In this document: in pieces, positions 1 through 6,135 of the stretch
How the letters are laid out: each line of letters opens with the position of its first letter
Numbering within the stretch: position 1 is the stretch's first letter
Source of the DNA: CAYFJO01 sp964343305
GTDB taxonomy: Bacteria > Planctomycetota > Planctomycetia > Pirellulales > Pirellulaceae
DNA length: 8,420 nt
Direction: 5' to 3'
Assembly: GCA_964343305.1 (NCBI GenBank)
Contig: CAYFJO010000456.1
Coordinates: 1 to 8,420, forward strand
Program-made: the position numbers and the translations under genes
The notes under the pieces: generated by a model
Told to the model about the DNA's origin: nothing
Databases searched by the model: none
Seen by the model: the letters and a program-made list of their open reading frames with translations, nothing else

Positions 1-36
1 CCCGCGGCCGACAAAATACTCAGAAGACTAAAGTAG
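1..36 (+). CDS. Possible 3' end of an upstream gene (partial)
   Basis: Frame 1 is open from the left edge to a TAG at 34-36 and would encode the basic tail PAADKILRRLK. The next bases begin a palindromic repeat of intergenic type, which fits a gene ending here. With only eleven residues no family can be named, and chance openness is quite possible. Frames 2 and 3 are also open over this short stretch, ending at 31 and 53. Confidence 0.25.
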   Translation, partial: PAADKILRRLK

Positions 37-45
37 GTGGCATTG

Positions 46-96
46 GGCGCTAGCCCACGGTTCCCGAGCCTTGGGAGAAAACCGGACGCTAGCGCG
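46..96. repeat. Intergenic palindromic repeat with GCTAGC cores
   Basis: Two 17-base arms, 46-62 and 80-96, are inverted repeats matching at 13 of 17 positions, including an uninterrupted GCGCTAGC block and the AACCG/CGGTT ends. Between them TCCC (62-65) and GGGA (73-76) form a smaller nested hairpin. The arms themselves contain the self-complementary hexamer GCTAGC. The element differs in sequence and geometry from the GTAG hairpins that follow. It resembles dispersed intergenic palindromes that I associate with planctomycete genomes, but membership in such a family cannot be shown from one copy. It could contribute to termination of an upstream transcript; no U-tract follows, so this is weak. 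Confidence 0.6.
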
Positions 97-121
97 TGCC
101 GGCTGATTCTTTCATAGCCCC

Positions 122-173
122 GTAGCCGAAGTCGTGAGACTTCGGATATCTGAAGTCTCACGACTTCAGCTAC
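122..173. repeat. REP-like inverted pair (BIME-like), GTAG feet
   Basis: Two hairpins face each other across a 4-base spacer (ATAT, 146-149). The left one has foot GTAG (122-125), stem arm CCGAAGTC (126-133), loop GTGA and closing arm GACTTCGG (138-145). The right one is the same unit on the other strand: stem CTGAAGTC (150-157), loop TCAC, closing arm GACTTCAG (162-169), foot CTAC (170-173). The two halves match as inverted repeats at 22 of 24 positions. Both differences lie in one base pair, C-G on the left and T-A on the right, so pairing is preserved. A GTAG at the base of a hairpin is the signature of REP elements handled by REP-associated (RAYT, Y1-type) transposases. The pair ends 9 bases before the start codon at 183, so it lies in the leader or promoter of that gene. 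Confidence 0.85.
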
Positions 174-182
174 ATTAAGAAA

Positions 183-2042
183 ATGAAACGATCCGTCATC
201 ACAATCTGCACATTTATCTGCGGCGTTACTACCAGCAACGCGCAAGACGTAAGCACAACCACGTTCGGCGGCCTGCGAACGCGATCGACGATTCATTCGG
301 TCGGGATTGAGTGGGACATCACAGGCGACAGCAATCACAACGCGTCGTGTCAGGTCAGGTATCGCAAGCAGGCAGAGTCCGAATGGCGCCCGGCGAGTCC
401 TTTACTACGCATCGACTATCGGGGGCGATATTACGGCGAGAAGCTTCAGGCGTTTCGGCACTTCGACATGCTGTCTGGCAGCGTGATGTTTCTGGAGCCT
501 GAAACGTCCTATGAATTTGAATTGACGGGGCGCGATCCTGACGGCGGCGAGGTTTGCAAGACGGTGGTCGTCGCAACACACCCTGTGCCGACACCTGGAC
601 AACGTGGCCGCACGTTTCACGTTGTCCCAGGGACTGGTGGCGGAGACGGCACGCGAACAAAGCCGTTCAAGGGAATTGCCGAAGCACAGAGGGCAGCCAA
701 ACCAGGTGACACGTTTTTGCTGCATGCTGGAGAATACACCGGAAGTAGCTTGGCTCTACAGAGCCGAGCATCAGAGGATTCTCAAACACGCTCGGCTCTG
801 AAGAGCCAAGCTACAAGCTACATCGTCTGGAAACCCGCCGGAGACGGCGAGGTAATTGTTAACAGCCACATTGCCATCAATCGCTCTCATACATGGATTG
901 AAGGACTGACGTTTCAGTCCACAGACGAAGAAGACTTCGGGGGCGTACATGTTGCCGGGCACGGTGTTCACAACATCGTCGTCGTTCGGAACAGGTTTCG
1001 GAACTGTCGCTACGCGCTCTCAAATTCGACACGCGTGTGGAATGGCGACGAGAAGGAACTCAGCACGGGCTGGTATTTCGCAGACAACATCGTGGATGGC
1101 GGACCGACTGCGCTCTATGGCACGCGCGTCTACATGCTGGCCGACTCCGACATCTGCCACAATCGTATTACTACCACGTTGACTGACAAAGGCGGCGACG
1201 CGGTCTCGCTGCGTTATTGCACCAACGTCGATGTTTATAACAACGAAATGCGTGAACTGAACGACGACGGAGTCGAACCTGACTACAGCTACGGCCACAT
1301 CCGGATCTATCGCAACCGCATCGTCAACCCGCGTTGGCACGGCATCAGCTTCCAGCCCATGATGTGCTCGCCGTGGTACATCCTGCGGAACGAAATCGTG
1401 CTCATGGGCGACTCCCGTAAAGCACGACCGTTCAAGACGAACATCTTCGACCGCACGGTGATCCTGAACAACACGTTCGTTGTGCGAGGCCGCTATGCCC
1501 AGACACGAGCCGACCTGCTGCTGCGATCCTTTTCTCGAAACAACCTGTGGATTCATCTTTACGACAACGCAGATGAAAAGACGAATCCCACCGGTGCTCT
1601 CTGGTCAGGCCGCGGCGATGAACTGCCCGACCGCGAGTTCACCACCGCCGGTCAAACCCGCTCGTCGTGGAACACCGACGTGGACTACGACGGCTTCGCA
1701 TGGGAAGGCGCAGGCCGCGGACCATCTCCATTCTGGTGGGACGGTGCCAAACCCGATCGTTTTCGCGATTTACCGTCGCTTTTCAAAACGATCGGAATCG
1801 AGGGACACGGAGTCGTCTTGAACCGGCCCGACGTTCTCAGAATGTCCGATCTTGCGGAGTATTCAAAACGCCGCTGGTCGGACGAAAGACTTCTCCTTAA
1901 AGCACGCTGCGCCGCGATCGACGCAGGGATCGTTGTCCCGAATTTGTGCGAGAAGTATTCGGGAGAGTCGCCGGATCTCGGCGCGCACGAATTTGGATTC
2001 TCAATCGTGCAGTATGGTCCGCGGCCAGTGAAAGACGAGTAA
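183..2042 (+). CDS. Secreted right-handed parallel beta-helix protein with N-terminal fibronectin-III-like region
   Basis: This 619-residue protein is probably exported and binds or cleaves a polysaccharide. Residues 1-20 form a signal peptide (MKR, hydrophobic stretch, then SNA before QD). Residues about 25-135 resemble a fibronectin type III domain, with the strand-like segment ETSYEFELTGRDPDGG. The segment from residue 145 (HVVPGTGGGDGT, then PFKGI and KPGDTFLLHAGEY) is the usual opening of pectate-lyase-like or DUF1565-like beta-helices. Repeating coils with asparagine turns follow (NIVVVRNRF, DVYNNEM, IRIYRNRI, TVILNNTF) to about residue 470. DDGVEPDY at 361-368 is the most conserved-looking acidic stretch and a candidate active or metal site. 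The C-terminus ends with a DAG...SPDLGAHEFG signature (residues 596-605) typical of this group. The catalytic type (lyase or hydrolase) cannot be decided. Residues 188-211 are encoded by a REP-like palindrome. No clear ribosome binding site precedes the ATG. Confidence 0.85.
   Translation: MKRSVITICTFICGVTTSNAQDVSTTTFGGLRTRSTIHSVGIEWDITGDSNHNASCQVRYRKQAESEWRPASPLLRIDYRGRYYGEKLQAFRHFDMLSGSVMFLEPETSYEFELTGRDPDGGEVCKTVVVATHPVPTPGQRGRTFHVVPGTGGGDGTRTKPFKGIAEAQRAAKPGDTFLLHAGEYTGSSLALQSRASEDSQTRSALKSQATSYIVWKPAGDGEVIVNSHIAINRSHTWIEGLTFQSTDEEDFGGVHVAGHGVHNIVVVRNRFRNCRYALSNSTRVWNGDEKELSTGWYFADNIVDGGPTALYGTRVYMLADSDICHNRITTTLTDKGGDAVSLRYCTNVDVYNNEMRELNDDGVEPDYSYGHIRIYRNRIVNPRWHGISFQPMMCSPWYILRNEIVLMGDSRKARPFKTNIFDRTVILNNTFVVRGRYAQTRADLLLRSFSRNNLWIHLYDNADEKTNPTGALWSGRGDELPDREFTTAGQTRSSWNTDVDYDGFAWEGAGRGPSPFWWDGAKPDRFRDLPSLFKTIGIEGHGVVLNRPDVLRMSDLAEYSKRRWSDERLLLKARCAAIDAGIVVPNLCEKYSGESPDLGAHEFGFSIVQYGPRPVKDE
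745..814. repeat. REP-like inverted pair inside a coding sequence
   Basis: The 25-base arms 745-769 and 790-814 are inverted repeats with one mismatch, separated by 20 bases. Each arm is itself a hairpin of the same plan as the intergenic pairs: foot GTAG (745-748), stem CTTGGCTC (749-756), loop TACA, closing arm GAGCCGAG (761-768). The mirror copy has loop TTCA when read on the bottom strand and foot CTAC at 811-814. The stem sequence is unlike the intergenic GAAGTC type, so this is another subfamily. It lies in frame within the beta-helix gene, adds no stop, and encodes residues 188-211 (from SSLALQSR through SALKSQAT), just after the GEYTG turn and before YIVWKPAGDGEV. This Ser/Ala/Gln-rich stretch does not look like a beta-helix coil and probably forms a surface loop. 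Confidence 0.85.
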
Positions 2043-2060
2043 GATAGGAATTCATTTCTG

Positions 2061-2119
2061 GTAGCAGAAGTCGTGAGACTTCTGTGAAGTGGAATCCGAA
2101 TTCTCACGAATCCGGCGAC
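2061..2119. repeat. REP-like pair, right half degenerate
   Basis: The left hairpin has foot GTAG (2061-2064), stem CAGAAGTC (2065-2072), loop GTGA and closing arm GACTTCTG (2077-2084), with perfect 8-base pairing. The right hairpin, in opposite orientation, has stem CCGAATTC (2096-2103), loop TCAC and closing arm GAATCCGG (2108-2115), with seven of eight pairs (A2099 faces C2112). Its foot on the bottom strand is GTCG instead of GTAG. The spacer is 11 bases. The element occupies half of the 120-base gap between the beta-helix and ceramidase-like genes and begins 18 bases after the first stop codon. It could attenuate or terminate readthrough or stabilise mRNA ends, as REPs are known to do in enterobacteria. 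No U-tract is present. Confidence 0.75.
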
Positions 2120-2201
2120 AGCAGATCAGACACTTATTGATCGGCCGATGCTAAGCTAAGTAGTGGTGATTCAAATGAAAGTTGATCTCGTGATTTCGAT
2201 G

Positions 2202-3698
2202 ATGAAAAAATCGGCGTTGATAGTGGCCGTGTTCATAACACTTACAGCCGCAGGAATGCCTGCACTGGGCGCGGACAACGACAACGCGCTACGCGCTGGA
2301 GCCTCGACTAGCAATATCACTCCGCCGCTGGGCACGCTGCGGGTCGGCAGCTTTGCCCCGTATCCTAGCGTCCATGTGCATGACGAACTGTATGCGCGCT
2401 GCCTGGTGCTCAATGATGGCAAGACCACTCTCGCACTGGTGGTATGTGATCTGGTCGGCTTTCATCGCAGCGTCAGTGTCGAGGCTCGTCGTTTGATCGA
2501 GAAATCGTGCGACATTCCACCAGATCATGTCATGATCTCGGCCACCCACACGCATTCGGCGGGAACGGCCATGGGCACGACTCGGTACACCAACGAGCAG
2601 GAACTTGACGATTACCAACAATTCCTCGCTCGACGGATCGCCGACGGTGTGCGGCGCGCGAAGAATTTGCTGCGCCCCGCGGAAGTCGCCTACGGGAAGG
2701 CGGACGCCGGTGAAAACACCCGCAGCCGGCGCTGGTACTTGCGCGAAGGCAAAGAACGAATAGACCACTTTGGCCGGATCAACCGCGTGTGGAAGACGTC
2801 AGCGCCCAACGACAACTACACCAGGCCCGCCGGTCCCGTCGATCCAAACGTCTACTTCATCGCCGTGCGCGAACCTGGCGGCTCACCCATCGCGGTCTAC
2901 TCGGCGTACTCCGCTCATTATGCTGGCGACACCGGCGCGGGACACATCTCGGCCGACTATTTTGGCTACTACTGCGATAAGCTTAAAAGTCGTCTCAGTT
3001 CGTCGGAGCAGCAGGACCCACCCTTCGTCGCGATGATGGCGAATTCAACGAGCGGCGACATCGGTTTGAATCTCGATTCGTTCAGTCACTTGCCAGGGCC
3101 CAAGGGCAAATACCAGCGGTGTCGCTTTCTGGGAGACGACCTGGCCGAGAAAGTCGATAACGCGTTGGCTGAAGTTTCGTGGCAGGCTCACGCACGACTT
3201 GATGTTTGCTTTCGCGAGGTGGCTCTTGCCTGGCGAACCATCGAACCGGAGTTAATCGAGTGGGCCAAAGACATCGAGGCCCGTGCGCCGCGTTTGCGGG
3301 AAGGCAACCTGCCGATCGCAGCTCGCTGGGCGACGACGCGGGAATTTATCGCGCCATTGAGCTACGCCGGCCGCGTTCAGCAGCTCGCCAAAGTCACCGA
3401 GCCGGCGAAGGTTCCGTTGCAGGTAGTGCGGATCGGAGACATCTGCATCGGGACAACACCTTGTGAAACCTACACGGAGATCGGTCGGGCATTTCAACAA
3501 CGCAGCCCTTTCGAAAAGACGTTCATGGTTGAGCTGAATCACGGTTATCTCGGCTACCTGCCCACTCCACGGCACTTCAAACTTGGCGGCTACTCCACCT
3601 GGCCAGGAACCAACTACCTGGAGCCCCAAGCTTCGGAAAAGATTGTTGATCACCTGCTAGAGATGGCAAAAGAACTCAATCCGACCGGCGACCGATGA
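2202..3698 (+). CDS. Secreted neutral/alkaline ceramidase-like protein
   Basis: From this start the protein has 498 residues. It resembles the N-terminal part of neutral/alkaline non-lysosomal ceramidase (Pfam Ceramidase_alk), a zinc amidase, in the shorter form common in planctomycetes and lacking the C-terminal immunoglobulin-like domain. MKKSALIVAVFITLTAAGMPALGAD is a signal peptide. Family landmarks are GASTSNITPPLG near the N-terminus, ATHTHSAG with His116 and His118, SAHYAGD with His239, PCETYTEIG with Glu422, and HGYLGYLPT with Tyr449 and Tyr452. By family knowledge these supply zinc ligands. The GDVSPN block carrying the catalytic serine in true ceramidases reads GDIGLN (residues 285-290), so that serine is absent and ceramide hydrolysis is doubtful. 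Start choice: an in-frame GTG at 2163 and ATGs at 2175 and 2199 also exist, but none has a clear Shine-Dalgarno, and the 2199/2202 starts give the best signal peptide. It heads a likely three-gene operon. Confidence 0.82.
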   Translation: MKKSALIVAVFITLTAAGMPALGADNDNALRAGASTSNITPPLGTLRVGSFAPYPSVHVHDELYARCLVLNDGKTTLALVVCDLVGFHRSVSVEARRLIEKSCDIPPDHVMISATHTHSAGTAMGTTRYTNEQELDDYQQFLARRIADGVRRAKNLLRPAEVAYGKADAGENTRSRRWYLREGKERIDHFGRINRVWKTSAPNDNYTRPAGPVDPNVYFIAVREPGGSPIAVYSAYSAHYAGDTGAGHISADYFGYYCDKLKSRLSSSEQQDPPFVAMMANSTSGDIGLNLDSFSHLPGPKGKYQRCRFLGDDLAEKVDNALAEVSWQAHARLDVCFREVALAWRTIEPELIEWAKDIEARAPRLREGNLPIAARWATTREFIAPLSYAGRVQQLAKVTEPAKVPLQVVRIGDICIGTTPCETYTEIGRAFQQRSPFEKTFMVELNHGYLGYLPTPRHFKLGGYSTWPGTNYLEPQASEKIVDHLLEMAKELNPTGDR

Positions 3699-3719
3699 AG
3701 AAGTCGCCGACTTCCGGTC
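3690..3719. repeat. Hairpin in the intergenic gap before the DUF4838 gene
   Basis: GAAGTC (3700-3705) and GACTTC (3709-3714) pair around a 3-base GCC loop, and outer arms GACCG (3690-3694) and CGGTC (3715-3719) can extend the stem across a 5-base bulge (ATGAA). The hairpin covers the stop codon of the ceramidase-like gene. The GAAGTC/GACTTC core recalls the other REP-like units here, but the loop length differs and there is no GTAG foot, so I do not place it in the same family. With no U-tract it is not a convincing terminator. It may stabilise or process the mRNA between two co-transcribed genes. Confidence 0.5.
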
Positions 3720-3723
3720 AGGA
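3720..3723 (+). promoter_or_regulatory. Ribosome binding site for the DUF4838 gene
   Basis: AGGA lies eight bases before the GTG at 3732, supporting that start over the ATG at 3744. A second purine-rich motif, GAGTGA at 3730-3735, lies eight bases before that ATG, so the choice is not settled. Either start leaves an intact signal peptide. Confidence 0.45.
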
Positions 3724-3731
3724 TTCTGCGA

Positions 3732-6122
3732 GTGAATAATCTTATGAACCGACTACTTCTCGCCATTCTGATTGCGCCCTCGATTGGTCGCGCACAGGAC
3801 AAGCTTAACATCGCCAAAAACGGCGAGACGACGTATCGCATTGTAATTGCGGACACGGATGGCGTGCCGCGATACGCAGCGGAGACTTTGGCTGGTTATC
3901 TTCAGGAAAGCACGGGGGCGAAATTTCCGATCATGGCGGCCGGAAGCAGTGATCCGGGAACGCCGGCGATCTATGTCGGGCTCAGTCAGCCGGCGCGGGA
4001 CCTGTTGAAGGGCGATCCGCATGCGCGACTGAAGGATCAGGAGCATGTCGTCCGCAGCATCGGGCAGGACATCTTGCTGTACGGTAGAGGGCATCGAGCG
4101 AGTCTCTACGCGGTGATGGAGTTCCTGGAGAACTCGCTTGGCTGGCGGTGGTATTCGGTCTTCGAGAAGCCGGTTGTCCCCGAGCATCCGACGCTGACGT
4201 TCAAGCCCTTTTATCGAAAGCGCCGGTTCAATTTTCGGCGGCGGCATCTGGCGCTGCGATACAACGTCGAATTCTACCCGCAGCATGGCGTCAACATGGG
4301 GCTGGAGACAAAGCTGCTCAGACGCGGCGAGCCGGTTCCTGGTCACCTGCGTTCCTGGATGCCGAATGAGAACTTTGTGCATACGACGTTCTCATACATT
4401 CCGCCCACGCCGCAGGACAAATATGCGAACGAGTTTTCTTGGGTGAAGAACCGCAACTACTTCGCGACGAATCCCGCGTTCTTCTCGTTGAACGAAGCAG
4501 GTCAGCGTGTTCCCAATCTCCAGCTCTGTTTCAGCAACCGCGGTCTACGCGACGAGTTTACGGCGCAGGTGAAGCGGCACATCAGCGTCTCTGGCGAACG
4601 GCAGATCATCATGGTCGACGCTGCGGATCGGCCGGGCCGATTCTGTCACTGCGAGAGCTGTGTTGGTCTGGAAGAGAAGCACAAGTCGCCGGGCGGACCG
4701 CTGTTCGACTATCTGATTGAGCTGTCGAACGCACTTCTGCGCGAACATCCGCAGGCCAGAGTGAAGACGCTGGCTTATCGCCGCAGCCAGACGCAGATTC
4801 CGCCGAGCGTGCCTGAAGGCGAACGTCTTCCGCCCAATCTCATCATCGACTTCGCGCCGATTGAGGACGCCTACTTCGCCGACTGGACTCACCCGGACGC
4901 GCGGATTCAGGAGACGTTGAAGCATCTCAAGGGCTGGGCCGCCATTACGGCTCCTGGAAATCTCTGGGCATGGATGTATCCCAATCCCTGGGGCAGCGGT
5001 CATGTAATGCCGGTCGGCAACGTCGAGCGTGTTATTACCAACATGCGAGTGATGCATCAGATCGGCGTGCGCGGCATCTTCCTCGACCACAATGGTGTCA
5101 ACTCGCGCAGCGGCTGGAGCGAACTGCAGGCTTTCCTGGTATTGAAACTTTCGCAGGACATCGACGCCGACACTGACGCATTGATTAAAGAATTCACCGA
5201 TCACGTCTATGGTTCGGCTGCAGCGCTGGTTCGCCGTTATCTGACCGAGCTGGAAGGCGCCCGCAAGGCGATGAAGGTCTTTGCTCCGGGTGTCTCCTAC
5301 AAGTCGCGCAACGTCGATGACCGCACCTTTCCGTATCTCACCACAACGAACATCCACCGCTGGCAGCAATCGTTTGAGCGAATGCTTGAACTGACGGCGG
5401 ACTCGCCGCGCCATCGTTCAAACGTCGAAGTTCTCCGCCGCGAACTCGACATCGCCACGCTGTGGAAATGGTTTGAGCTGAAGAAGAGTTTCCCGGACAC
5501 CTATACCGACCATCGCCCCATCGCCGAACGCATCGTCGCCGCAAACGTGGCAGGCTCCGCCGCCGGGATCAAAGCCGCGTGGAAACTCGGCGAACACGTC
5601 GTTTCGGATTTCGTGACTCTGATTGAAGCCGGCGGCGAAAAGCCATTGCCTGCGCGGTTCGCCAGTCTGCCGGCGGAACGGGTTCGCAGCTATCTCCCGG
5701 TCAACAGCCGCCGCGGCGAGGCCCGACGCAACATCCGCGATCGCGAGGCCGCCTTTGGTCTGGCCACCATTGTTGATCAACCCGGGCAACCCTTTCGCTG
5801 CGGCTTCGCCGAATGGAAATCACGCACCCCGCGAAACGTGCTGCGAGGACCGGACCTCGAACTCACTCCCGCCGACATCACGCCCGGCGAATACCAGCTC
5901 CACCGTCTTGGCGAGTTCGACGTCACCACGGACGACAGTCTCATCTGGTTTGGCCGCAGCTGGCTCACCTCGGTCGCAATCGGCTCACGGCTGCACTTCC
6001 CCGGCGAAACCAGCCGCTGGGAAGCCTGGGTGAATCTGAAGTTCGACGGCAAATCCTGGGGCGGCAAAGGCGAAGACGTCGTGGTTTGCGACCGAGTGAT
6101 TCTGGTGCGGAAAACCGACTAA
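3732..6122 (+). CDS. Secreted DUF4838-domain protein (glycoside-hydrolase-like)
   Basis: This 796-residue protein matches the layout of DUF4838 proteins, a family related to alpha-glucuronidase and hexosaminidase-type folds but without an established reaction. A short signal peptide (RLLLAILIAPSIGRA before QDK) is followed at about 25-145 by an alpha/beta domain of the kind found N-terminal in GH67 and GH20 enzymes. It has PRYAAETLAGYLQESTG and the closing YAVMEFLENSLGWRWY (residues 126-141). The central region, about 190-500, is the likely TIM-barrel. It contains the clustered CHCESC motif (Cys305, His306, Cys307, Cys310) and acidic positions on predicted strand ends, including Asp373, Glu378, Asp379 and Asp452. 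A helical region follows, and residues about 680-796 look like a beta-sandwich, possibly carbohydrate-binding. Start at GTG 3732 has AGGA eight bases upstream; ATG 3744 is an alternative. It lies 33 bases after the ceramidase-like gene and 13 before the esterase gene. Substrate unknown. Confidence 0.82.
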   Translation: MNNLMNRLLLAILIAPSIGRAQDKLNIAKNGETTYRIVIADTDGVPRYAAETLAGYLQESTGAKFPIMAAGSSDPGTPAIYVGLSQPARDLLKGDPHARLKDQEHVVRSIGQDILLYGRGHRASLYAVMEFLENSLGWRWYSVFEKPVVPEHPTLTFKPFYRKRRFNFRRRHLALRYNVEFYPQHGVNMGLETKLLRRGEPVPGHLRSWMPNENFVHTTFSYIPPTPQDKYANEFSWVKNRNYFATNPAFFSLNEAGQRVPNLQLCFSNRGLRDEFTAQVKRHISVSGERQIIMVDAADRPGRFCHCESCVGLEEKHKSPGGPLFDYLIELSNALLREHPQARVKTLAYRRSQTQIPPSVPEGERLPPNLIIDFAPIEDAYFADWTHPDARIQETLKHLKGWAAITAPGNLWAWMYPNPWGSGHVMPVGNVERVITNMRVMHQIGVRGIFLDHNGVNSRSGWSELQAFLVLKLSQDIDADTDALIKEFTDHVYGSAAALVRRYLTELEGARKAMKVFAPGVSYKSRNVDDRTFPYLTTTNIHRWQQSFERMLELTADSPRHRSNVEVLRRELDIATLWKWFELKKSFPDTYTDHRPIAERIVAANVAGSAAGIKAAWKLGEHVVSDFVTLIEAGGEKPLPARFASLPAERVRSYLPVNSRRGEARRNIRDREAAFGLATIVDQPGQPFRCGFAEWKSRTPRNVLRGPDLELTPADITPGEYQLHRLGEFDVTTDDSLIWFGRSWLTSVAIGSRLHFPGETSRWEAWVNLKFDGKSWGGKGEDVVVCDRVILVRKTD

Positions 6123-6135
6123 AAGAGAAAGAACA

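Noticed and set aside
122..173. Rho-independent terminator for an upstream gene
   Set aside because: The stems are strong, but no run of T follows on either strand. The GTAG feet and facing-pair layout fit a REP-like element better.
46..2119. CRISPR-like repeats
   Set aside because: The repeated units are inverted pairs at three separate places, not regularly spaced direct repeats with unique spacers, and no cas-like gene is present.
4545..5414. A 289-codon open frame on the minus strand
   Set aside because: It lies wholly inside the DUF4838 gene, antisense to it. Its product has no recognisable domain or export signal, while the + strand protein has family motifs along its whole length. 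Such antisense frames are expected in GC-rich coding DNA.
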